Assembly (NCBI GenBank): GCA_019677205.1 | Contig: JAAMXY010000413.1 | Coordinates: 1 to 39,749 of the forward strand | Direction: 5' to 3' | DNA from: Pinguiococcus pyrenoidosus | Taxonomy: Eukaryota; Sar; Pinguiophyceae; Pinguiochrysidales; Pinguiochrysidaceae | DNA length: 39,749 bases | Part shown: positions 1 through 10,416 of the stretch, in pieces | Layout of the letters: every line of letters starts with the position of its first letter | Numbering within the stretch: the stretch's first letter is position 1 | Notes under the pieces: model-generated | The model's input: the letters and a program-made list of their open reading frames with translations, nothing else | What the model was told of the DNA's origin: nothing | Database searches by the model: none | Position numbers and translations under genes: made by a program

Positions 1-20
1 AAGGTGCCGGCACTGGTGGC

Positions 21-23
21 GGC

Positions 24-68
<45 letters not shown>
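21..68. repeat. (AGC)n trinucleotide microsatellite
   Basis: An almost pure AGC/GCA run, with one GTA interruption, at the window edge. It lies just upstream of the first recognisable PH-domain exon (from 91). It could be an intron or a coding poly-Ala/Ser/Gln tract of that gene; the upstream exon is not in the window, so the reading frame cannot be decided. Confidence 0.9.
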
Positions 69-90
69 CGGCGTAATCCACCTGTGCTAG

Positions 91-2515
91 AGCGCCCAAC
101 GGCCACACTCACGCACCCTGTCGTTTCCGGATAGTCTCACGCTTCTCACCGGCACCACTACGCGTCGATGGTTTAAAGTATCCAGCATCGAGGTAGGTCA
201 CCCCAGCCTTCGCACCTGGGCGCGACCATGCTAACTTCGGCTTCGTGCGCACGCGAAGTCCAATGGGACTTCTTGGCTCGCCTTGTGCTACTATCAGTCG
301 CATGCGAGCGGCAGCGTTCCCAAGGGCTGGCTGTATCTCAGCGACGTCATCCAGATCGAAGAGCTGGACCAGGTGAGAGACCCTCGATCCTCGACCCTCG
401 ACCCTCGACCCTCGACCCTTGACCCTTGACCCTTGACCCTTGACCCTCGCGTGGTCGCAAAGATGAAAGAAGCTAACATCATATAACTTCGTTCTCGACA
501 ATCCTTCTGCTTCAGCTGATTGTGATCAGCACCGCCACAAGAGAACTTCGCCTTCGAGCTCCGACGCGCGCTGAGCATCGCCTTTGGATGCAGGTACCCA
601 GGCCAATGCAATCGGGGACGACTTTCTGACCTCGGCATCCGCATACGAGACTCATAACGCTGGGTGCGCTCTGGCTCACTAGGGCCTGGCAGCTCTTTGC
701 CCGACGGCGGAGGTCTACATCGGCGGGATTCTCCAGCCGCAGGCGCGTCAGAATGCGGGGGATAGGGCGGCGAGCTCGAAAAAGACCAGCGCAGATGTGT
801 TGCAGCCTCGGGACGACAAGGCGGAGGCGGGAGAGAGGAAGTTCGAAGAGCGACATAGCGAGGTACGCTCATCCTTCTCTTCTCTGCGTTTCTGTGGCCG
901 CGATGACACAACCTACGAGGCGATGGGACAGACTACCTGCTCAGCTCTCAACACACGTTTGGCGGTCTGTCAGGATGCTACAGAGGCGGATTCCTTGGCT
1001 TCCGCCCCTTCAAAGCATGAAGCATCGAGTGGTGGCCAACAAGGGGGGCGGGTTATGGAAGACGCGAAGGAAGATGTAGAGAAGCGCTCGACGAAACCAC
1101 CTCGCGGAGCTTCAGAGCCTCCCAGAAAGAAGGACGAGCAAGTAGGACAAAGCGACAGCGACGCGACGCGACGGAAGCGCCGATCCTTTGCTCCGAAAGA
1201 GCAGCCCATCGCGGTTCACCGAGTGGAGCACCCAGGCCGCTCGCGGAAAGCCACTAGGGACGACGGCCGTGACGACCAGAAAGACAGGATCCAGCCAGAG
1301 GCGGAGAGCGTCCGAAAGGAGCGAACAAGGGCGAAACCACCTCCTGAAGCTTCGGACGAGCCGCGACGCAAGACATCAAGCAGGAGTCGATCACGACGAG
1401 AATCCGAGCAGAAGCGGCTTGACGACGACGATGTCGGGGAAGACACCAAGCCGCGACGCTACCGGAAGCCCCCGCGGGCGCAGGCACCGCCCAGCAGGCG
1501 CTCCAGGAGAAACAAGTCATCCTGCAGATCGTCGGACCATCCCGACCACCCAGCTGACGGCCAGGACGGCGAGAAAGGAGACTCAACCTCGAGGACGCCG
1601 GAGGGGTCCACTGGTGACTCCTTGTCCACCAGCGAGTTTCCCGCGATGGCTGAGGCTCAGGCGGAGCGCGTGAGTGCTGATAGAGGAGCCGCTTGCGTCG
1701 TCGATGCTGCCTCGAGTGGCAACGGGGTAGATGAGGATGGAGACGAAGACGAAGTGGACGACAAGCATGTTGAGGTGTTGGAGCTCGGTGATTCGGTTCC
1801 GCCATCATGCAGCAGAAGGCCGGAAGCAAAGGCGGCCTTTGAAGTGGACCTGCGGCAGCATCAGCACTTCGAGGAGAAAGCAGGAACGCCAACGCAAAGT
1901 GCCGGTAGGCCAGAAGCCGACGAGGCCCGCGCTGAGGACAAGTCCGCGCGGGTGAAGCGTCGCGCTGCGGATCTCAACCGTGCGCGGCCGGCAAAGCCGC
2001 AGCAGAGCGTCGCGGAGAAGGTACGGTCTGTCTTTCGCAGCTACTACCGCACCTCTCCTGACGTAATGCATCGTCCGCAGATCTCACGAGAAGCGTTGAG
2101 CATTGATCTGCAACAGAAGTTGGCGCAAAGGGACAGCGACGAGGACGAAGACGCTCTCGAATCGGAACGCAGGCGTCTTGGATCCAGAGAAGCGACTGAG
2201 GCGACAGGCGGGCCAGGTAGTGACCGCGTTTCCGCCCATCCCCCCCCACGATGCCCAGGACTTGGAGCCCTCCGTTGACGACCTTCCGGTTCTGATTTGT
2301 TTTCCACGCCAGGTGCGGGCGGGCTCTCTGGGTCGTTGGAATGGCACGGAGACGCCGCTCCTGGCAGCTTTGGCAGACGATCCAAGCGCGACTTGGGACG
2401 ACCGCAGTCCCGGAGGCGCACGCGCGAGCAACCAGAAGACGATGCGGAGTACAAGAGGTACGCGGGAGGCGTCGAGCCGGACAAAGACTGGCTCGACGAA
2501 GACTGGGACATGTGA
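91..2515 (+). CDS. PH-domain protein with long charged tail (5'-partial, multi-exon)
   Basis: Proposed exons are <91-192, 259-372, 516-593, 683-862, 974-2216 and 2313-2515, all with GT-AG junctions in frame, giving 639 visible residues. The first four exons spell a pleckstrin-homology fold: RRWFKV (~25-30), LALCYY, KGWLYLSDV (~56-64), LIVISTATRELRLRA, then the C-terminal helix with invariant Trp in LWMQGLAAL (~95-103). PH domains bind phosphoinositides or proteins at membranes, so peripheral membrane recruitment is likely. The rest (~110-639) is low-complexity, rich in Arg, Ser, Glu and Asp, probably disordered, with a more ordered stretch SVAEKVRSVFRSYYRTSP. It ends in the acidic-aromatic KDWLDEDWDM. 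Skipping the 863-973 intron keeps the frame (111 nt), so that splice is less certain; retaining 2217-2312 would give an early stop at 2276. The true start lies upstream of the window, or in an exon I cannot see. Confidence 0.7.
379..447. repeat. 7-bp minisatellite in PH-gene intron
   Basis: About ten head-to-tail copies of CTCGACC, drifting to CTTGACC, lie inside the second visible intron (373-515) of the PH-domain gene. The repeat begins a few bases after the GTGAGA donor. Confidence 0.9.
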
Positions 2516-2549
2516 GAGACTGGCTCGACGAAGACTGGGACATGCGAGG
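2486..2549 (+). repeat. 32-bp direct duplication across the stop codon of the PH gene
   Basis: Two adjacent near-identical 32-bp units (2486-2517 and 2518-2549) begin GACTGGCTCGACGAAGACTG. The first unit encodes the final residues DWLDEDWDM and the stop TGA (2513-2515). In the second unit the TGA reads CGA. Because 32 is not a multiple of 3, the second unit is non-coding relative to the first. Confidence 0.95.
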
Positions 2550-2690
2550 CTGGGAGCATGTTCGAGACGCGCCGAATGCCCCATCATCTTGGCATAGCGC
2601 CGCCAACATGTGCAAGAGTCAGTTCGCCAACACGGGATGGCGCAGTCGTGCGGCAGCGACGAAAAGTTGTAGCAGCTTGCGCGTGGTTCT

Positions 2691-4284
2691 TCATGAGCTG
2701 TCCTTGCCGGTCTTCGGCCGACCAGGTGGAGCTACGCGCAGTACTTTCTTCGCCCGCAACGGCATGCACCACAGGTTCCCTTCCCTATCGACTACTCCGC
2801 CTTCCCACTTGTCCTTCCCCTCATACTCGCCGAGAGCGGTGACCTCTTCCGTCTCCATGTCGATCCGCAGCACGCCCGGCCAGTTCTGCGGGATGCCGTA
2901 GACGCAGCCGTCGCTCCCCATGAAGCCGTTCTGCCACTTGTTTTTCATGTTCCTGAAGTACTGGCCGATCACTTTACACGACTCCGTCTCCGGCATGATC
3001 TTCAAAACTCTATATGCATCGCCTGAGCAGGGAAGGGCAGAAGGAAAAGAGTGAGGCACGTGAAAGGCCACCAAGCAGACCTGATGCGCCGGACGAGCAC
3101 CTGGGATGCAGTAGATATTCCCGTCGTCACCCAGGACGCCGCCTAGATACTTGTAGGTGAGGTCCCTGCCAAAATCGTCGGGATCGTCGAAGGGTCCGCC
3201 AAAGGTCGTCACGCTCCCGGTCCAGACGTCGACTTTCAGGACCGTGTTGATGTTGTTGGGCAACCCGTACACGTTTCCGTCCTTGCCGAGGACTCCCCCG
3301 TGCCACTTCCAGTCGCCGGGAGGGAAGTCCCCAAGAAAGGTAACCTTGCGAGGAACGAGAGATTGCACGGTCAGGAGCACGCAAGAGTCAGGCAGCTCTC
3401 TGCGCTTCTCGCCCTTTTCCCCTCCTGTCCAATCTGCCCTCACCTCGTCGGTGCGGGGATCAATTTTGATGACACTCTTGGCATTCTGGGGGATGCCGTA
3501 GATGCAACCATCGCCGCCGAGCAGGCCACCGTACCACCTGATCGGCACACGAATTGTCGGTCGGGTGAGCCCGTGGCAGTGGGAAGGCTGGCAGGCTCGT
3601 CCGTCTTACTTTTGCTTGCCGGGCCACGGCCCGCCAAAGCTCGTGACTTCCCCGGTGCGGGGGTCGATCTTCAGCACCGATCTATGAAGAGCGGGAGACG
3701 CGTCAGTGCTGGCTAAGGCGGACACCTCGCCGGTGGCCGTGGATTGACGGCAACGTACTCTGCGCTGCAGGGAATGCCGTAGATGCAGCCATTGTTCGGC
3801 GCGAGGACGCCGCCATGCCACTGCCAGGGCGTGCCGTCGAACGGTCCGCCGATTGTCTGCACCTACGGCGACGCTTGCTTGCTTGAGCATTGCTTCTCCT
3901 CTCCCCTGCACCGAGGAAGAAGCTCGCCGGGGGGGTTGCATCACATGCTCTCGGGGCCCGGGACGATCCGCCACGCACCTCTTCCGTCTCGGGACAGATC
4001 TTCAGCACGCGATCTGCGCAGCACGGGAGGCCATAGATGTTGCCGTCATCCGCCAGCACGCCTCGCAGCCACTTGTTCTTGCCGGGGAGGGGCCCGCCGA
4101 TGGTGTCGATGACCTGCGTGTCCGGGTCAATGCGTAGGACGCTCCGCGCATCCCCGGGAATGCCGTAGACCCTGCCGTCCGCGCCCAACTCGCCGCCGAG
4201 CCACTTGCTCTGCCCCGCCCAGTGGGGGCCCAGCACCTCGATCTGCGGGGCACTGGTGCTGGGCAGCGCCCATCTGCCGCCCAT
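2691..4284 (-). CDS. Eight-repeat beta-propeller-like protein, six exons
   Basis: Exons in gene order: 4284-3979, 3862-3759, 3681-3610, 3537-3444, 3344-3101 and 3022-2691. Introns (72-116 nt) are all GT-AG, and the joined frame gives 383 residues. The product is eight consecutive ~45-residue repeats with the pattern KWxGGxLGxDGxIYGIP, then VLKIDPxTxEV, then a Gly-Gly-Pro linker. Repeat length, the Gly/Asp turns and the strand-like VLKIDP segments resemble bacterial NHL/YncE/Vgb-type propeller blades; the fold is inferred. I see no catalytic motif, signal peptide or membrane segment, so I give no function. The start is the first ATG of the open frame (MGGRWALP). Repeat 8 is degenerate (NLWCMP) and runs into a short basic tail ending at TGA 2691. 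The gene is divergent from the myosin and convergent with the PH gene. Confidence 0.85.
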
Positions 4285-4781
4285 GTCTCCCTCGTGTTGT
4301 GGCGCCGAGCCAGGCGGCCAGGCGGCGTCGCGTGATCATCGCTAGATGTCAGGCGACATCAGCTGACGGACGGAAGGAGTCAGCTGATGGATGACCTGAT
4401 TTCCGGTGGAAAACCCTTGGCCCTCGCTTGCTACGGCGGGATAAGGTGCACAGAATCACGATGCGGTATCAAAGCCGCGAGACGTGATTGGCCCCAGCAG
4501 CTGCCAACGTTGGGATGGAGCCCCAGAATCGCCGGGGTACAACATGCATATCATCCCAAATATGCAATCTGCCTCCCGCGTTTCCACAAATTCCTGTCAA
4601 AGTTATATAGTTACCAAAATACTAAATATTTTGTTGCAGTATTTACCAGCTCGTCTCCTGAGATAGTCTTGAGAAGAGAAATTGGAGGTGTCGCCCGCTT
4701 ACACCCTTCGAACGGGAACGTCCCACCTAAATCGTTGACCCCTCTCGCAACGCGCGCTTGGCCGCGCGTCCCGCTCGCACC
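4285..4781. promoter_or_regulatory. Shared upstream region between repeat gene and myosin
   Basis: These 497 bp separate two divergent start codons and must contain both 5' regions. They include an AT-richer stretch at about 4590-4680, unusual for this window, and two GTCAGCTGA-like motifs around 4350-4390. I find no TATA box at a convincing position and no coding exon. Confidence 0.4.
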
Positions 4782-7700
4782 ATGTGGAAGGGCCTCACGA
4801 CCGCGGACGGTCGGTCCTATTGGCGCCATGAGAGCACGGGCGACATCTCGTGGTCCCCTCCGGCTCCGACGAGGACTCCCAAGCCCGCGGACGGCCAGTA
4901 CTTCTGGGTGAAGCACCCGGATGAGGCCTTCGTGCCGGCTCAGTTGGGCCGCAAGCTGGCTGGAGGCCGCCTGGAGGCCACCACTCTGCAGGGGGAGCTT
5001 CTGGTGGTGGAGAGCCACGATGTGAGGGAGGAGATCGCCCATCTGTCCAGCTTGCAACAGGTGCCCCACGACCTGGTGCAGCTGGAGGACGTTAGCGAGG
5101 CCACGGTGGTGTACGCGCTGCGGCAGCGGTACCTCAAGGATGACATCTACACTCGCATCGGGGATATCCTCGTGGCGGTCAACCCGTTCAAGCTGCTGCC
5201 GCTCTACACGCCGCTCATCATGGAGGAGTACATGAAGGTGTCGCACCACGATCTGGCGCCGCACGTCTACGGCATCGCCGCCACGGCCTACTCCCGCTTG
5301 CTGGACTTCGGCGTCGACCAGGCCATCCTCATCAGCGGCGAGTCTGGCGCCGGCAAGACGGAGAGCACCAAGCAGTGCTTGCACTACCTGAGCGAAGTGG
5401 CGGGCTCCCCGTCCGGCGTCGAGCAGAAGATCCTCGCCAGCAACCCCATCCTGGAGTCCTTCGGGAACGCCAAGACCACGCGGAACAACAACTCGTCTCG
5501 CTTCGGGAAGTTCATGCAGCTCTATTTCAGCACCAGCGGCAAGATCATCGGCTGCGACATCGTCAACTACCTGCTGGAGAAGTCGCGCATCATGCGACCG
5601 GGACCGAACGAAAGGTCCTACCACGTCTTCTACCAGCTCTGCTCTGCCGCGAACGACATCGCCTTCGGAGAGGGCGGAGGCGGCCACGGCACAAACCGGC
5701 GGACGCGGCGCGACGGACGCCGGACGGACGCGGACAAGAAGGTCGAGATGCCGAACCTCGCTCACCTCGGTCTCACGTCGGCGGAGCACTTCCGGTGCCT
5801 CACGCGGGGCAACTGCACGAGCATCCAGGGCATTGACGACGGCCGAGACTACTTCCTGAACGTCCAGGGAATGCAGAACCTCGGAATAACCACGCAGGAG
5901 AGGCAGGAGATCGCCGAGGCCTGCGCGGCGATCATGCACCTCGGCAACTTGGCCTTCGCGGATCATAGCGTCGCCGGCGCCGAGGGGAGCAGGATCACGG
6001 ATGGCCACGAGTCGCTCTCCTGCGCGGCACAGCTCCTTGGCGTTTCCGAATCGGAGCTCAGCGAGCGGCTCCGCATGCGAGCGCTCACGATCCGGTCCGA
6101 GACGTCCATGATCCAGCTCAACGCCGGCAAGGCGAGCGACGCGCGAGACGCGTTGGCCTCGGCCATCTATCGCAACCTCTTCGATCACCTCGTCAAGCGC
6201 ATCAACCGCGGCATGATGGAAAGCTCGGGCGCTGGCCCTCTGGAGAGCATGCAGGATTCCGGGCACAAGGTCATCGGCATCCTCGACATCTTTGGCTTCG
6301 AGATCTTCGAAGTGAACAGCTTCGAGCAGCTGTGCATCAACTACTGCAACGAGAAGCTTCAGCAGCAATTCAATGAGCATACCTTCAAGACAGAGGAAGA
6401 GGCATATCGATCAGAAGGCGTCCAATTCACGTCGGTCCCATACATTGACAACCAGGACGTGCTGGACCTCATCGAGAAGAAGCCGAAGGGCATTCTGCCC
6501 CTGCTGGACGAAGAAGTGCGTCTCCCGCGCACGACGGACTTCACCTTCCTCCGCAAGCTGAACGAGAACTTTCTCAACAAGCACCGAAAGTTCGAGCAGC
6601 CGCGCGGGGAAGAGGGCCGCGTCTGCTTCTCCGTGCAGCACTACGCCGGCCCCGTGTCGTACCACGTGGAGCACTTCTTGGACAAGAACAAAGACGAGCT
6701 CAGCGAGGACGTGTACACGATGCTCCATCGATCGCGCAACCGCTTCGTCGCCAACGTCCTCTTTCCCGAGGGGAAGACCAGCGGCGCGCGGAACTCGAGC
6801 AAGCGCGACACGCAGGGCGGCAAGTTCCGGGCGCAGCTCAGCCAGCTGATGGAGACGCTCAACCAGGCTTCGCCGCACTACATCCGGTGCATCAAGCCAA
6901 ACTCGGAGAAGGTACCTGGCGACTTCCGCGGATCTAGCTGCTATTCTCAGCTGCAATGCTCCGGGGTCTTCGAGGCCGTCTCGATCCGCAAGAGCGGATA
7001 TCCGTTCCGCATGACGCACAAGACGTTCTTCCAGCGGTTCAAGGTCATCCTCGCAAGTCGTTTTAGCCATGGGGTGCCGCGGGACTACAAGGACGCCTGC
7101 CGGCAGCTCATCCTCAGCCTGTCGCGCGAGGCGGGGCTCGCCAAAGTTGCGGATGTCCGACTCGGGAAGACGATGTGCCTCTGGCGCCAGACGGAGGACA
7201 GTCCCCTCTCGGCCAAGCGAGCCATCGTCCGGGAGATCAATGCCCGGAAGGTGCAGAGCCTTGCGCTCGTCTTCTGCGCGAAGATGATCAAGCGGCGCCT
7301 GAAGCAGATGCGCGAGCAGATCCTGTCCGTGCTCGGTAGCGAGGACCTCGAAGTGGTCGAGAAGGTGCTGGCGGAGTCCGCCGAGGGGCGGTTCCGCGTC
7401 CGAGAGCACGCTCTGCTGGAATCGCATAAGCGCAAGCTCATCGAAGCGGAGCGCGTCCGCAACCTGCTTGAAGAGCTCCAGCGGAAGTCAGTGGCGGACA
7501 TCGACGACGAGTTTGAGGATGCCGTCAACCTGGCAATTGAGTGGGAGATCGACACCCCTGCGGCGCAGAAATGCATCGCCATGTACGAGCAGGTCCGAGA
7601 GCGCCGAGAGGTCCTTCGGGAGCTTGCAGATGTCTGTGAACGGGAACTCGTCGACATCTCGGACCTTGAGAGTCTGCTCGAGAGGGTGGACAGCCTGAAG

Positions 7701-10302
7701 GCCACGCACGGAAAGGACTTCGCCGGAGAGGACGAGGCGGAGGCGCGCGAGATCCTTGTCGAGCTCCGGGAAGAGCAACGCATATGCAAGGACGCCTTCG
7801 CTGCCCTTCTGAAGGACTGCGTGCATGCGGAAGGGTCTGCAGCTGGTGGCGCCTCGATTCGGTCCCCGCTGCCAGCGCTGTCTGCACTTGCGACGTTGGT
7901 GGAGGAAGGAAGCACCCGCGAGTTTAGATCTCCGGTCGGGGCTGCCGTGATGCAGCTCGCGGATGTCACGTATGATGTCCGGAAGGCGTTTCATGCAATC
8001 GTGCAGCAGTCGTCGGTGCTCTCTGACGGCGAGTGGAAGAAGCTGTCCTCCTTGCTTGACGAGCGGGACAGCTCCATGGCCTTTCCAGACGGCGCAGTGC
8101 GCGGTGGGAAAGCCATCGACATTGACCTGGATATGTTGAAGGATGCCCTTGCCGCAGAAGGCCAGTTGATGCACGCTTGCCAGGAGGCTTACGATCAGCT
8201 CGTGCCCTCCGTCTCCTTGGCCCTCAAAGATCACGCCATCGCAGACGACGGGCAGAACCTGCGGGCCGCTGTCGCAGAATGCGACAAGGCCCATGCCGCC
8301 TTGAAGTCGCCGCTGTTCGCCAAGGATCTCTCGGAGATGCGGCGCCGCCTGGATTCCCTCGACCGGGAGAAGACCTTTGTTCACGATGCCGGCGAAGCCT
8401 TGCAGCGAGGCGGACCGACGGCGAACTTCGCGGAGCTGAAATCCGGCGATGTAATCATTGAAGAGCTGAAGGCTCTGTGCGATACCGCGGACAAGGACTT
8501 CGCAAAGCCACACCTCGCGAGCACCGCGGATGCCGCCCGCGTCGTGAAGCATACCCTCGAGATTCGCTCCGCCGTGAAGACGGGGCTGGGTGTCCAGGAC
8601 GCTCCAGGTGACGAGGGCGGCTTCGCCATGCTGCAGGCGTCCTGGCAGACCGTTGAGCAGCTGCTGGTGCAAGGGACAACCCTGACAAAGCTGGACCTGT
8701 ACCCGAGGCAGGAGATGGAGAACTGCAAGGAGCTCATGCTGAGCGTCTCGAACGTAGACGAGGTCATCGGCAAGCTCCAGTCTGCCCTCGACGCGGCAGA
8801 CGAGGACAAGCTTGGCTATGCGCTGGAGCAGGCGAAGCGATTTGCGCTTGACTCGCATCCGGATCTCGAGACCCGGCAATTGGCGAAGAACGCCCAGAGC
8901 TTCTACAACGGCATTCGATACGCCAGTGGCTTGGTCACGACTGCCTTGGAAGGACCGAAGACGAATGTGTTTCAAGTGGGAGAAGCGGTCACGGCGGCGG
9001 AGGCATTTGGGTAGGTCTATCATGCCTTGGGAGGTGCTTGCAAGCAAACTCTGACGTAGTGCGCGTCCGTCTAGGTACGAGAAAACCCCGGGAGGTGCCG
9101 AGCGGCTTCGTGAGCTGCGCGAATATCGAGAGCTGGTGGAGCATATTTGTGAGAAAGCGCACCAAGCTTGGCAGGGCGTCGACTACGAGGAGCTGCGTGC
9201 TACTGCTGCGCAGTGTGAGGAGCTTAAGATCTTCACTGCGGACGCGATCTTCATCAGGACGCTGGCCGATCTCCCCTACAAGCGTTGGCTGCAGTACATG
9301 TTGAACCTCATGAGGTTCCTTGGGCGCCAGGAAGCGGCGACGGACATCACCCTGCTGACCAGCGATCTTTTCTTCGCCACGGCCAGCAACATGTTCCAGC
9401 TTCCCACGTTGCACAAGCTCCGGGACCCTAAGGACTTCCTGCGGGCAAATTGGTCCTTCCAAGCGATTCCCGAGGATGCGAAGGGCGTGATGCTGTCTTG
9501 GACCGACCAAGTGATCGGAACGAGCGTCACTCTGCTTCGGGGAAAAAGCGAGCCAGCTCTGTCCGTTGCCCAGGAGCATGATGGCGTCAAGTTGGCGATC
9601 TCCTCGTTTGAGTGCATCATGGGCTACATGGGCGACCGGCAGTACAGCTACCCGCCCATGCTTGCCCAGGAAGTTGTTCGCATTGCTCTCCACAGCAAGA
9701 ACATGGCCGACGAGGTGTACGTGCAGCTCATGAAGCAGCTGACGCGGAACCCGACGCAGGCGTCCTTCAACAAGGGGCTCGACCTGATGGGAATCCTCCT
9801 GCACGCCGTAGCCCCCACCGACGCACTTTCAAACTATGTGGAGTGCTTCTTGCGTGATATTCAGGAGCGACGGCTTGTGAGGCTCATGCACTTGACAGCC
9901 ATGAAAGTGAACATGCGCTCCGGCGAGACGATGTCCCTCGAGGAAATCGGCAAGATCGCTGGGAGCAAAATTCACACCGGGTGGCTCCGACTGATGAATC
10001 GGGGGCGCGTGTACAGCAGCTGGTCATCTTACTGGTTCATGCTCGACGGCGGCGAGTTGAGGTACTTCAAGGCCGAGGGGAACTTCGAACAGCAGGCGAA
10101 GGGCACCATCGACATCGGCGGGATTTCGAACATCGCCAATCGATACCTGGAGGATGACGCCGAGAAGCAAGAGTACCTCTTCGACGTCGTCGTCGGTAGG
10201 ACGACCTGGACCTTCGCCGCATCAGACTTCGACTCGCGCGCGAACTGGCTCGCCGCGTTGCAAGAAGCAAAGCAGTCTTCTTGGAGCTCGGCGATGAACT
10301 AG
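4782..10302 (+). CDS. Myosin heavy chain with WW, motor, MyTH4 and PH domains
   Basis: Two exons (4782-9010 and 9075-10302; 64-nt GT-AG intron, phase 2) encode 1818 residues. Residues 1-~30 form a WW-like domain (GRSYWRHESTGDISWSPP). The motor follows: P-loop GESGAGKTE (~185-193), switch I NNNSSRFGK (~236), switch II DIFGFE (~501), actin-binding HYIRCIKPN (~699) and CSGVFEAVSIRKSG (~726). All key ATPase residues are present, so an active actin motor is expected. The TEDS position, 16 residues before DALA, is Glu, which suggests no need for heavy-chain phosphorylation. A basic Arg-rich insert follows the first third of the motor (~305-325). Light-chain binding is at best one degenerate IQ near 822. 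After ~700 mostly helical residues comes a MyTH4 domain (YMGDRQ...LAQEVVRIAL...ADEVYVQLMKQ, ~1581-1673), then a C-terminal PH domain (~1707-1810). I chose the ATG opening MWKGLTTADG. The class is not assigned. Confidence 0.95.
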
Positions 10303-10416
10303 TGGATTCACGCAGCGGACCCGTCTGCTCGGTGTCTCGACCAGCGAGTTCAGTGCATAGAATGAATGTCTCCGTTGCTGTCCTTCGTTCATTAAACTAC
10401 GTTCTCGCGTGCTAGG

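Noticed and set aside
3726-3862. Apparent 1-nt frameshift in the repeat gene (AEYVAVNP then ATGEV)
   Set aside because: Using the donor GTACGT just after GCAGA (3758) instead gives CSAE-SVLKIDP in frame with the next exon, so no frameshift is needed.
4611-6380. Long open frame (589 codons) antisense to the myosin motor
   Set aside because: High GC with G/C-ending codons leaves the antisense frame open. The sense strand has complete myosin motor motifs, and the antisense product is unrecognisable.
7488-9047. Antisense 519-codon open frame over the myosin tail
   Set aside because: Same GC-driven shadow effect; it also spans the myosin intron without matching any gene signals.
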